This document shows positions 1 to 6,452 of a DNA stretch of 6,643 bases, one piece after another. Source of the stretch: Ignavibacteriota bacterium (GTDB lineage: Bacteria > Bacteroidota > Ignavibacteria > Tepidaquicellales > Tepidaquicellaceae); contig PMIW01000177.1 in assembly GCA_003158365.1 (NCBI GenBank), forward strand, positions 16,549 to 23,191. The letters are read 5' to 3'. Positions within the stretch are counted from its first letter, which is position 1; every line of letters begins with the position of its first letter. Both the position numbers and the translations under genes were made by a program. The notes beneath the pieces are model-generated. The model was not told the DNA's origin and ran no database searches. It saw only the letters and a list, made by a program, of their open reading frames with translations.

Positions 1-1163
1 AGTCCCGCGCTGAACGTAACAGCGTGCTGCTCTGCAATTCCTACATCAAAATATCTCGAAGGAATTTCTTTCTGAAAATAATTTAAACCTGTACCGTCGG
101 GCATTGCCGCGCAAACCGCAATAATTCTTTCGTCTTTTTTTGCAAGTTCGACAAGTGCTTCGCCGAATATTTTTGTATATGCAGGAACTTTAGATTTTTT
201 TAATTCAATTCCTGTTGTTTTATCGAATGGATTTAAAGCGTGAAGTTTCTGATGATGCACCGATGCATATGAAGGTCCTTTTCCTTTTTCGGTTAAAACG
301 TGAACAAGAATAGGACCTGAAAATTCTTTTACTTCGCTTAACAGTTTTACAAGATTCACAACGTTATGTCCGTTGAAAGGCCCGAAATATCTGAATCCCA
401 GTGATTCAAACAGCATACCCGGTGTAACAACAGACTTTAATCCGCCTTCGATTCTCGAGGCTGCATACCTCAGCCTGTCGCTTGTCTTTTTTTCAAATTT
501 GCCCGTTATATCCCAGACTTTTCCTCTGATTTTATTATAAGTCTCGTTAATCATCACCTCGTTAAAATAATTCTGAATCGTCCATACATTAGGTGCAATC
601 GACATTTTATTATCATTTAGAATTACTATGATATCTTTTTTAAGCAGTCCGATGTTATTCATTGCTTCGTAAGCCATACCGCCTGTCATTGAGCCGTCGC
701 CTATTACAGCCATCACCTTGTAATTCTTTTTCTGGAAATCCCTTGCAGTTGCAATTCCGAGCGCAGCAGAAATCGAAGTGGTTGCGTGTCCCGCACCGAA
801 ACAATCGTATTCACTTTCGCTTCTTTTCAGAAATCCGCTAATGCCGTCCTTTAATCTTATTGTTTTTAGTAAATTTTTTCTGCCTGTCAGAATTTTATGT
901 ATGTATCCCTGGTGACCAACATCAAAAACTATTTTGTCGCGCGGAGTGTCGAAAACATAATGTAAGGCAAGTGTCAGCTCTACAACTCCAAGCGAAGAGC
1001 CGAGATGTCCGCCTATTCTTGAGATTGTATCCATAAGAAACTCCCTTATCTCATCGGCAAGCACTCTTAAATCCATAAGCTTCAGCTTCTTCAGGTCTGA
1101 AGGATATTCAATATCCTTAAGGAATTTTGTTTTGTTCAAATCAAAAGGTTCTTGATTTTCCAT
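1..1163 (-). CDS. dxs: 1-deoxy-D-xylulose-5-phosphate synthase (C-terminal part outside window)
   Basis: This cytosolic thiamine-diphosphate enzyme condenses pyruvate with glyceraldehyde 3-phosphate to make DXP, the entry step of the MEP isoprenoid pathway and a precursor for thiamine and pyridoxal. I translated the minus strand from the ATG at 1163 and about 387 codons are visible, roughly 60% of the usual 620-640 residues. The TPP domain has GGHLGSSLG at residues 51-59 (His53), DVGHQGYIHKILTGR at 81-95, and the cofactor/Mg motif GDGSMTGGM at 155-163 followed by LNDN at 182-185. The pyrimidine-binding domain has begun, with the catalytic glutamate in VGIAEQHAVTF (Glu378). The rest of that domain and the transketolase C-domain lie beyond base 1. 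The gene starts 9 bases after the xseB stop, so it is probably co-transcribed with xseB and xseA. No good Shine-Dalgarno is seen. Mild oddities are GYIHK where many homologues have AYPHK, and FNGHN where many have IDGHD. Family assignment is secure. Confidence 0.97.
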   Translation of the reverse strand, partial: MENQEPFDLNKTKFLKDIEYPSDLKKLKLMDLRVLADEIREFLMDTISRIGGHLGSSLGVVELTLALHYVFDTPRDKIVFDVGHQGYIHKILTGRKNLLKTIRLKDGISGFLKRSESEYDCFGAGHATTSISAALGIATARDFQKKNYKVMAVIGDGSMTGGMAYEAMNNIGLLKKDIIVILNDNKMSIAPNVWTIQNYFNEVMINETYNKIRGKVWDITGKFEKKTSDRLRYAASRIEGGLKSVVTPGMLFESLGFRYFGPFNGHNVVNLVKLLSEVKEFSGPILVHVLTEKGKGPSYASVHHQKLHALNPFDKTTGIELKKSKVPAYTKIFGEALVELAKKDERIIAVCAAMPDGTGLNYFQKEIPSRYFDVGIAEQHAVTFSAG

Positions 1164-1172
1164 TTTAGTAAT

Positions 1173-1388
1173 TTATTTTAATTCCTCAGCGTTAATTTTT
1201 TCGATTTTTAACTCCGCCTCACTGAGCTTCTGACGGCAAATCTTTAAAAGTTTAAGACCTTCCTGGTAATAATTTAAAATATCTTCGAGAGAATTCTCTT
1301 CACCCTGATTTTCAAGCTTTTCGAGAATCTCTTCGAGCCTTTTATATGAATACTCAAATGAATTCTGTTCTTCTTTTTTCTTAGCCAT
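1173..1388 (-). CDS. xseB: Exodeoxyribonuclease VII small subunit
   Basis: This is the small subunit of exonuclease VII, which binds XseA in several copies per complex. The complex degrades single-stranded DNA from both ends to acid-soluble oligonucleotides and acts in the cytoplasm in DNA repair. The 71-residue length is typical. The sequence is almost wholly helical and charged, and matches the family pattern: SFEYSYKRLEEILEKLE at 10-26, then LEDILNYYQEGLKLLKICRQKL at about 34-55 with the conserved YxEG and the Cys, then an acidic-basic tail. A lysine-rich MAKKKEE start precedes it. It lies 60 bases downstream of xseA and 9 bases upstream of dxs. The ATG is preceded after one base by an AT-only inverted repeat instead of a Shine-Dalgarno sequence. 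Confidence 0.95.
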   Translation of the reverse strand: MAKKKEEQNSFEYSYKRLEEILEKLENQGEENSLEDILNYYQEGLKLLKICRQKLSEAELKIEKINAEELK

Positions 1389-1389
1389 C

Positions 1390-1408
1390 TTTAATATAAA
1401 ATATTAAA
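1390..1408. repeat. Perfect AT-only inverted repeat just before xseB
   Basis: TTTAATAT and ATATTAAA flank a 3-base A/T loop, giving 8 perfectly matched base pairs. The repeat ends one base upstream of the xseB ATG, so in the xseA-xseB mRNA it would fold over the region where the ribosome binds. It could be a weak translational control hairpin or a protein-binding palindrome. All its bases are A or T in a very AT-rich gap, so chance is a real alternative. Confidence 0.4.
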
Positions 1409-1448
1409 TATAAAAAATAAAATGTTATAAACTAAAACTCTACACATA

Positions 1449-2639
1449 CTATAAACTCTCGACTTTACTCTTCACATCCCCGTCATAAAATCTCACTGTT
1501 ATATCTTCACCCTCTTTCACTTTTACCTTTCTCGAAATCAACTTGCCATCCTTTATTATATACGTAAAACCGCGCTTCAATGTTTGTTCGGGACTAATGC
1601 TATTCAGCAATTTTTCCTTGTTAAGCAAACTTTCTTTAACTCTCGATAATTTCTCTTTTGTAATTCTTTCAATGTCTTTCTGAATATCATCGGTTCTCAT
1701 CTTATATTCATTCAGCATATCAACAGGCTTTTTGAAAAAATAACTGTTTTCTATATTTTCAAGAGAACTGTAATATACTTCAACCCTATCCTTAATATAT
1801 ATCTTAATATAATAATCAATTTGATTAATTCTTTCAAGTAATTCCTGCTTATCGGGAAAAATCATCTCCGCCGCTGCCGATGGTGTCGGTGCTCTTAAGT
1901 CAGCTACGAAATCGCAAATCGTGAAATCAGGCTCGTGTCCGATAGCACTTACGACCGGAACTCTCGAATTAAATACTTCCCTTGCAACGATTTCCTCGTT
2001 GAATGTCCACAAATCTTCCATCGAACCGCCGCCTCTTGCAACTACAATAATATCAAGATTATATTTTGCATTATTTGCCTGCCTGATTGCCCTGCAAACG
2101 TTTTCCGCTGAACCTGCTCCCTGCACGAGAGTCGGAAAAAGCAAAATTTTCGCGACAGGATATCTCTTTTTAGTAACATTCTTAAAATCCTGAATCACTG
2201 CTCCTGTTTCTGAAGTTACAATTCCTACCTTTTCAGGGAATTCGGGCAATTTTCTTTTCCTCTCGGATTCAAATAAACCCTCTTCCTGCAGTTTATCTTT
2301 TAATTTCTCAAATGCAGCCTGCAATTCACCGAGACCTGTTTTTTGCATATCGGTAACATCAATCTGGTATGTGCCCCGTGGTTCATACAATACAACTTTT
2401 CCTTTTATCAGTACCTTATCGCCATCCTGAGGATTGAAATTCAGATGATTGTACCTGAAGCTCCAGAGTGTTGCATTTATTTGTGAGGATTCGTCTTTGA
2501 GTATGAAATAGCAGTGACCTGAAGGTGTATGCCTTTTAAAATTGGATATTTCCGCAATTACGTATATAAATTTAAATTCGCTTTCGACGAGCGCTTTTAG
2601 CTCCCGCGTAAGCTCCGATATTGTTATCGGTTCTGTCAT
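1449..2639 (-). CDS. xseA: Exodeoxyribonuclease VII large subunit
   Basis: This is the catalytic subunit of exonuclease VII, which with XseB degrades single-stranded DNA bidirectionally without ATP. At 396 residues it is near the usual 400-450. Residues about 5-100 form the N-terminal OB-fold, with YVIAEISNFKRHTPSGHCYFILKD at 26-49 and GTYQIDV at 89-95. The catalytic domain shows PEKVGIVTSETGAVIQDF at 135-152, the glycine-rich RGGGSMEDLWTFNEE at 202-216, and the signature GHEPDFTICDFVADL at 234-248 followed by RAPTPSAAAE. A coiled-coil-like charged helical region runs from about 262 to 345, and the C-terminal SPEQTLKRGF at 349-358 is also conserved. The start is chosen because ITISELTREL at residues 5-14 aligns with the usual N-terminus. 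There is no Shine-Dalgarno. The tRNA-Asn terminator ends just upstream. It is the first protein gene of the xseA-xseB-dxs run. Confidence 0.97.
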   Translation of the reverse strand: MTEPITISELTRELKALVESEFKFIYVIAEISNFKRHTPSGHCYFILKDESSQINATLWSFRYNHLNFNPQDGDKVLIKGKVVLYEPRGTYQIDVTDMQKTGLGELQAAFEKLKDKLQEEGLFESERKRKLPEFPEKVGIVTSETGAVIQDFKNVTKKRYPVAKILLFPTLVQGAGSAENVCRAIRQANNAKYNLDIIVVARGGGSMEDLWTFNEEIVAREVFNSRVPVVSAIGHEPDFTICDFVADLRAPTPSAAAEMIFPDKQELLERINQIDYYIKIYIKDRVEVYYSSLENIENSYFFKKPVDMLNEYKMRTDDIQKDIERITKEKLSRVKESLLNKEKLLNSISPEQTLKRGFTYIIKDGKLISRKVKVKEGEDITVRFYDGDVKSKVESL

Positions 2640-2653
2640 AACATTTTTAAACT

Positions 2654-2676
2654 AAAAACCCCGAGTCAATTCGGGG
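2654..2676 (-). terminator. Intrinsic terminator of tRNA-Asn
   Basis: On the minus strand CCCCGA, a 6-base loop and TCGGGG form a perfect 6-bp GC-rich stem (2659-2676), followed directly by TTTTT (2654-2658). It starts 6 bases past the tRNA 3' end. On the plus strand the stem is followed by CTTTT, so it could also stop transcription coming the other way. It lies 14 bases before the xseA start, so it separates the tRNA transcript from xseA or acts as a leaky attenuator. Confidence 0.85.
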
Positions 2677-2682
2677 CTTTTG

Positions 2683-2754
2683 CTGGAAGAGCGGGACTCG
2701 AACCCGCAACCCTTCGGTTAACAGCCGAATGCTCCACCATTGAGCTATCTTCCA
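2683..2754 (-). tRNA. tRNA-Asn (anticodon GUU)
   Basis: The 72-nt minus-strand sequence folds as a full cloverleaf. The acceptor TGGAAGA pairs with TCTTCCA over 7 bp, including U1-A72. The D-stem is GCTC/GAGC. The anticodon stem TTCGG/CCGAA carries the loop CTGTTAA with anticodon GTT. The variable loop is 5 nt, and the T-stem GCGGG/CCCGC encloses TTCGAGT. The discriminator is G73, as known for tRNA-Asn, which also supports starting at U1 and not the following G. CCA is not encoded, since the bases after G73 read CAA, so nucleotidyltransferase must add it. It has its own promoter a few bases upstream and an intrinsic terminator just downstream. Confidence 0.97.
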
Positions 2755-2763
2755 AAAGAATTA

Positions 2764-2794
2764 CAAATATAATTCCCAAGATTTTAATTTTCAA
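2764..2794 (-). promoter_or_regulatory. Promoter of tRNA-Asn
   Basis: On the minus strand a -35-like TTGAAA (2789-2794; 5 of 6 to TTGACA) is followed after exactly 17 bases by TATATT (2766-2771; 5 of 6 to TATAAT). The same bases also read TTG-N20-TATATTTG, which fits the TAnnTTTG -7 element described for Bacteroidota primary sigma factors. Predicted transcription start is near 2759, about 5 bases before the mature tRNA 5' end. There is no room for another gene between, so the target is clear. Confidence 0.72.
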
Positions 2795-2865
2795 TGTCTT
2801 AATTTAAACATTATATCATTTCTTTATCAATTTATTCACGAGAAATTAATTTGTATTTTAATATT

Positions 2866-3618
2866 ATGAAAGCAAAAAAGTTTAAAATCTACCTCGAATA
2901 CAACGGCACGAACTATGCCGGATGGCAGAAACAAAAAAATGCTAAAACAATACAGGGTGTATTAATAGATACAATCAAGGATATTTTTAATAAATCAAAA
3001 GGCGAAAATAAATATATCGACCTGCAGGGCTCAGGAAGAACAGACAAAGGAGTTCACGCATATATGCAGGTTGCTCACCTCGAATGCGAAACAATGCTTG
3101 CACCGGAAATACTCAAATTCAAGATGAATGATTTGCTTCCTTCAGATATTAATATTCTTGAAATTGAAAAAACCCACAATAAATTCCATGCAAGACACTC
3201 GGCTATTTCACGTGAATATATTTACCGCATTTCAAAAAGACGTACTGCGTTCGAGAAAAAATTCGTATGGTGGATAAAAGATAATCTTGATGTGATTAAA
3301 ATGAAATACGCAGCTGATATTTTAAAAGGTATGCACGATTTCCAATCATTCGCAGATAAAACCGATGAAGACCTGTCAACAAAAGTTTTAATTGAGGAAA
3401 TCGGAATAACCGAAACCGGTAATTTAATTTTAATCAAAATAAAAGCATCACACTATCTTTGGAAAATGGTCAGAAGAATTGTCGGTGTACTTGTCGAAGT
3501 CGGAAGAAATAATTTAACCGAAAAAGATATAAGAAGATTTCTGGGTACTAAATCAGATGAACCTGCAAAATTCACAGCACCCCCATCGGGACTGTTTCTG
3601 GCAAAAGTTGAATATTAA
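2866..3618 (+). CDS. truA: tRNA pseudouridine(38-40) synthase TruA
   Basis: TruA isomerises uridines 38, 39 and 40 in the anticodon arm of many tRNAs to pseudouridine and works as a cytosolic homodimer. I use the ATG at 2866 (250 residues), because KKFKIYLEYNGTNYAGWQ at residues 4-21 matches the family N-terminus; an in-frame TTG at 2851 would add five residues with no support. The catalytic motif is GSGRTDKGVHA at 55-65, with the catalytic Asp60. Other family blocks are LPSDINIL, FHARHSAISREYIYRI (the conserved Arg/Tyr substrate region), MHDFQSFA, YLWKMVRRIVGVLVEVG and APPSGLFLAKVEY at the C-terminus. It diverges from tRNA-Asn and is convergent with the downstream lipoprotein gene, the two stop codons being separated by 1 bp. 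I cannot point to a convincing promoter in the 111 bases between it and the tRNA. Confidence 0.97.
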   Translation: MKAKKFKIYLEYNGTNYAGWQKQKNAKTIQGVLIDTIKDIFNKSKGENKYIDLQGSGRTDKGVHAYMQVAHLECETMLAPEILKFKMNDLLPSDINILEIEKTHNKFHARHSAISREYIYRISKRRTAFEKKFVWWIKDNLDVIKMKYAADILKGMHDFQSFADKTDEDLSTKVLIEEIGITETGNLILIKIKASHYLWKMVRRIVGVLVEVGRNNLTEKDIRRFLGTKSDEPAKFTAPPSGLFLAKVEY

Positions 3619-3619
3619 T

Positions 3620-4477
3620 TTACTGAATTTTTATCCCCGTATCACGCACTATAGGGTTGGTTTTAATCACCGGTTTTTGTTTTAAAATAAGTTCCTGATT
3701 TGCGGCTCGGAGTTTATCTGTTATTTTCACTGCTTCGACATATGCACTGTCATAAAGCATTCCATGTGACATTTTTTCTCTTTCTTTAAGCTCAAGTGCA
3801 ATTGAATATTCTGTCTCCTCGCAGGTTATAGAGCCGTCAATCCAGATTTCATTTTCCGGAATGAAGTGATATGCCCTGTCATTCCCGCTGAATCCGAAAT
3901 CGGGATATATATCTCTTCTTACGGCATATCCGTCAACAACCCATACTTTAACACCGCTTACAAATCTAAGCGGAACCCGGTAAATATTTTTTAGTTTTAT
4001 CATATCCGGTAAATCTTCAATTTCCTGTGTTGAATCAAAATCAATCGGCGATACTCTCGGAAGTATTGATTCGTGAACTGAGGATACCTTCAAATAATCT
4101 CTTCTCATTACCAATTCCAGAGCAAGCGATGAATCGTGAGCATCAAAATAAGTCATTCCGAACCTCGCCATCAGGTTTCTTTCATTTATTTCGTGTGCAA
4201 GTGTTGTTTCGTATTCCTCCGATGAAATCGAATTATCAATCCAGATTTCATTTAACGGGACGAACGGATATCTCTGATCATTGCCGCCGTAAACAAACTC
4301 ATTGAAAATATTTTTTCTTATTAATGCACCATCAACTATCCACACCTTAAATCCGTCTTTCTCTCCGCAATAATACCTGTAGACATTATCCCCGGCTGAA
4401 ACGGGCGAATTCACTTTTTCTTTGCAGGAAGAGAGCAAGAAAGCAATTGAAATTAAAAGTAATAAATATTTTTTCAT
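3620..4477 (-). CDS. Lipoprotein with two tandem HExxE-type domains, the second degenerate
   Basis: I do not recognise a named gene. Residues 1-18 are a lipoprotein signal peptide (MKKY, hydrophobic core, lipobox LSSC with Cys18), so the product is probably membrane-anchored outside the cytoplasm. The mature part holds two copies of one domain, about 33-121 and 166-253, joined by a linker. Shared blocks are KVWIVDG (44-50) with KVWVVDG (177-183); GGNDQRYPFVP with SGNDRAYHFIP; and NEIWID (76-81 and 209-214). Copy 1 has HEINER at 95-100 and an AH dipeptide ending at His114, an HExxE...H layout like those of zinc-binding peptidase-like domains. In copy 2 the matching places are Leu228 and Tyr246, while both glutamates (229, 232) stay. 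The C-terminal 30 residues are Lys/Ile rich. The start lies 3 bases after the stop of the upstream membrane-protein gene, so translation is likely coupled. Metal binding or peptidase activity is inference. Confidence 0.85.
   Translation of the reverse strand: MKKYLLLLISIAFLLSSCKEKVNSPVSAGDNVYRYYCGEKDGFKVWIVDGALIRKNIFNEFVYGGNDQRYPFVPLNEIWIDNSISSEEYETTLAHEINERNLMARFGMTYFDAHDSSLALELVMRRDYLKVSSVHESILPRVSPIDFDSTQEIEDLPDMIKLKNIYRVPLRFVSGVKVWVVDGYAVRRDIYPDFGFSGNDRAYHFIPENEIWIDGSITCEETEYSIALELKEREKMSHGMLYDSAYVEAVKITDKLRAANQELILKQKPVIKTNPIVRDTGIKIQ
3719..4381 (-). repeat. Intragenic tandem domain duplication
   Basis: This span covers two protein-level repeats in the lipoprotein gene: copy 1 at about 4115-4381 (residues 33-121) and copy 2 at about 3719-3982 (residues 166-253), offset by 133 residues. 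KVW[IV]VDG, GND..Y.F[VI]P and NEIWID align without gaps; one residue is missing in copy 2 before the final helix. The copies are clearly diverged, which points to an old duplication. Confidence 0.85.
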
Positions 4478-4480
4478 AAA

Positions 4481-5248
4481 TTATTTTATTTTTCCTTTAG
4501 CATTCATGTAAAGCACAGTGCAGAAAATCGAACGCAATGAAAAATTAATTAATGAACCGAGAAGAAAAGTAAAGATAGTAATAACAAATAAACTATATGT
4601 AACAATTTCATCTTTCAATACCGAAGAAAATATTAATATCAGCAGTACAATAATAAAAGGCACCATCGAGACAAAAGATATTTTAAATTCACCTGACAAA
4701 CTTCTTCCCCAGGACTTCTTAATCAGTTTTTGTGATTCTGCTATTGCTTCTTTAACGCCTTTATTTTCAAATACCATGACAGGAACAATAAAATATTTCA
4801 CGAATGCCCAGGCAATTTCACCTGCATAAGCAAATGCTTTTGTTAATTTTAAATCAGCCAGCAGCCCCATCATGAAACTGAATACACCATCGAACAAAGC
4901 CCAGTTAATAATCAGATTCATTCTTTTAAATGCTTCCCTTGTTCCATCGGAAAATTTCGGCTTGCCTCCGTTCAGTGCAATCTTTGCACTTGCAACACTT
5001 GCAGTATTAAAAAAAACCACTATTGTATTAAACAGGAGATACCATAAAATTAATGCAAGTATAACAGCACCGCTCCCCTTCGAAATCATTATCAGCAGAA
5101 CAAAAGATATTATGCTTAATAATGCACCTGTTATGGGATAAAATATAATTCCCGGATTTTTTTTGAAAATTTCTTTTGATGTGCTTACAATGTCAAGCTT
5201 ATTTTTAAATACATCGTCTTCTCTTACTGTAATCTTCTTGAAAATCAT
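4481..5248 (-). CDS. Polytopic membrane protein, DUF6159-like
   Basis: This 255-residue protein has a cytosol-like charged N-terminus (about 1-30) and roughly six hydrophobic segments: about 33-56, 60-83, 113-131, 138-160, 189-211 and 215-237. There is no cleavable signal peptide. The loop after the fourth segment, with AWAFVKYFIVPVMVFE at 146-161 and then KEAIAESQKLIKKSWG at 166-181, resembles what I remember of DUF6159 family integral membrane proteins, for which no function is known to me. A profile search would be needed to be sure. It starts 82 bases after the stop of the second small lipoprotein gene and ends 3 bases before the start of the two-domain lipoprotein, so it most likely shares an mRNA with the latter. 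A role as membrane partner of the neighbouring lipoproteins is inference from gene order only. Confidence 0.82.
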   Translation of the reverse strand: MIFKKITVREDDVFKNKLDIVSTSKEIFKKNPGIIFYPITGALLSIISFVLLIMISKGSGAVILALILWYLLFNTIVVFFNTASVASAKIALNGGKPKFSDGTREAFKRMNLIINWALFDGVFSFMMGLLADLKLTKAFAYAGEIAWAFVKYFIVPVMVFENKGVKEAIAESQKLIKKSWGRSLSGEFKISFVSMVPFIIVLLILIFSSVLKDEIVTYSLFVITIFTFLLGSLINFSLRSIFCTVLYMNAKGKIK

Positions 5249-5330
5249 ATTATTTTATTATCAATTTAATTATTAAATAAAATTTGGATAATTCTTAGTT
5301 TATTTTTACGGTTGAATTACAAAAATAGAT

Positions 5331-5765
5331 TCAATTATAATCAAACGCAACGAATTTACCGGTAAGGCTTTTATACGACCAGCTTCCTTCCATTAAATTC
5401 CATGTCTTATCCAGACTCACATTTATTTTTTCTTCCGACAAATTTCCTTTCATCGTCATAGATGCTTTTTCCTTATCATCTAATTGTTTACCTTCTAATA
5501 TACCGCTGGCAATCGGGATGCTTTCAGTTAATACGTCAATTATTCTGAATTCCCCTGAAAATTTTTTATCATCTATATTTTTTATTTCCATATACCCGCT
5601 GAATAGCACTTTTGATTTCTCATTATCGAATAACAAAAACCTGTACTTTTTATCTTTCAAATGGTCGCTTCCGAACATATGCGCAAACATTGAACTGCAC
5701 CCGTTTATCGTAATCAATAAAATTGTTAAAAGTATAAGAAATGCTGTTTTATATTTTCCCATCAT
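5331..5765 (-). CDS. Small lipoprotein, paralogue of the upstream neighbour
   Basis: This is a 144-residue protein of unknown function. A hydrophobic signal segment (about 5-20) ends in a lipobox INGC with Cys23, so it is probably acylated and exported. The mature part alternates short polar and hydrophobic stretches ending in glycine turns (FSGYMEI, FSGEFRI, SGILEGK, MKGNLS, GSWSYKSLTGKFVAF), which suggests a small all-beta fold. It has the same length as the gene immediately upstream and aligns with it end to end. In the last 27 residues about 10 are identical, including GxW and the terminal GK..AF..N. Two adjacent ATGs (5765 and 5762) can serve as start; neither has a Shine-Dalgarno. It begins 9 bases after the upstream paralogue's stop, so the two form a pair in one transcript. 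Confidence 0.85.
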   Translation of the reverse strand: MMGKYKTAFLILLTILLITINGCSSMFAHMFGSDHLKDKKYRFLLFDNEKSKVLFSGYMEIKNIDDKKFSGEFRIIDVLTESIPIASGILEGKQLDDKEKASMTMKGNLSEEKINVSLDKTWNLMEGSWSYKSLTGKFVAFDYN

Positions 5766-5774
5766 TATTTTTTA

Positions 5775-6209
5775 TTAATTTTTTGTGAATGCAAAAATTT
5801 TTCCGCTTGAGTAACCCGAACTCCAGTCCCCGCTTACCACATCTATGTATTTATGCAGATTCAGCTCTATATCACTGTAAAAAGATGTTCCTAATTTTAA
5901 TTTTGCTTCCCCTGATGTCCAGTTTGCTTTTCCTATTATTCCCCCTTTGCTGTTGGGTAGAATGGAATTTATATTATAGGCAGTCTCGTAACTTCCGGTA
6001 ACGGTTGAATCGTTTGACATATAGTATATAGTCATTGTTCCGTATGCCGAGATGCTGTTTTCATTTGATTTATACATTACAAAAAAATAATCACCCTCGC
6101 TGAACTGGTTGTCATTTATGACTGTACTTATAATAGACGAGCAGGAACTGAAAACAAGACAAATGAAAAATAAAGGAATAATTAAAAGCAGTAATTCGGT
6201 TTTCTTCAT
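5775..6209 (-). CDS. Small lipoprotein, first gene of the leftward cluster
   Basis: This 144-residue protein has no function I recognise. MKKTE plus a long hydrophobic core leads to a lipobox FSSC with Cys23, followed by SS, indicating an exported lipoprotein. The mature part is rich in Ser, Asn, Gly and Tyr and probably all-beta, with YFFVMYKSNE at 41-50, a GTMTIYY strand, TGSYETAY, and a C-terminal block GDWSSGYSSGKIFAFTKN. The block order matches the downstream lipoprotein (YRFLLFDNEK, GYMEIKN, SGEFRI, GSWSYKSLTGKFVAF), so the two arose by tandem duplication. It faces the probable secD gene across a 255-base divergent gap that must hold its promoter. TATAAT on the minus strand at 6247-6252 is a candidate -10, but no good -35 lies 17 bases upstream. 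No Shine-Dalgarno is evident before the ATG. Confidence 0.85.
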   Translation of the reverse strand: MKKTELLLLIIPLFFICLVFSSCSSIISTVINDNQFSEGDYFFVMYKSNENSISAYGTMTIYYMSNDSTVTGSYETAYNINSILPNSKGGIIGKANWTSGEAKLKLGTSFYSDIELNLHKYIDVVSGDWSSGYSSGKIFAFTKN

Positions 6210-6391
6210 AATTAAATAGTAATAATTTTCCGATTTTATTAAAATTATTATAAAATATCATAAAATCAATATATTATTATGTGTTATTTATTTGTCTTAT
6301 TTATGGATTTCTTAAATAAATTATAACGACTGAAATCTTTAATTTTTTATTAAATATCCAATCTTTTCCGTCTATAGAACCTAAAACTTCA

Positions 6392-6420
6392 TTGACTTTG
6401 CAAATTAATACAAGTATTTT
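6392..6420 (+). promoter_or_regulatory. Candidate promoter of probable secD
   Basis: TTGACT (6392-6397; 5 of 6 to TTGACA) is followed after 17 bases by TATTTT (6415-6420; 4 of 6 to TATAAT). A start near 6427 would give a leader of about 38 bases containing the Shine-Dalgarno sequence. Spacing is ideal, but the -10 is weak and the region is AT-rich, so this is only a candidate. Confidence 0.4.
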
Positions 6421-6452
6421 ATTGTTTGTCTTTTTAATCGTTAAAATTACAC

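Noticed and set aside
1921..2193. Plus-strand open frame of 90 codons
   Set aside because: It is antisense to the conserved catalytic core of xseA, with no recognisable domain or start signals.
2683..2754. tRNA gene as an integration site for a mobile element
   Set aside because: No integrase, no direct repeat of the tRNA 3' end, and housekeeping genes lie on both sides.
2851..2865. TTG at 2851 as the truA start
   Set aside because: It adds only five residues without family support; the ATG at 2866 directly precedes the conserved KKFKIYLEYNGT region.
4027..4305. Plus-strand open frame of 92 codons opposite the two-domain lipoprotein
   Set aside because: The opposite strand has a signal peptide and an internal domain repeat that explain the coding signal; this frame has neither.
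4518..5141. Two plus-strand open frames opposite the membrane protein
   Set aside because: They are antisense shadows; the minus strand gives a coherent six-segment membrane protein.
5312..5334. Inverted repeat TTGAAT/ATTCAA at the end of the second small lipoprotein gene
   Set aside because: The stem is only 6 bp with an 11-base loop, AT-rich and without a following T-run, so it is not a convincing terminator.
6234..6255. Inverted repeat TTTTAT/ATAAAA before the first lipoprotein gene
   Set aside because: It is a six-bp, A/T-only match in a nearly pure A/T stretch and is expected by chance.
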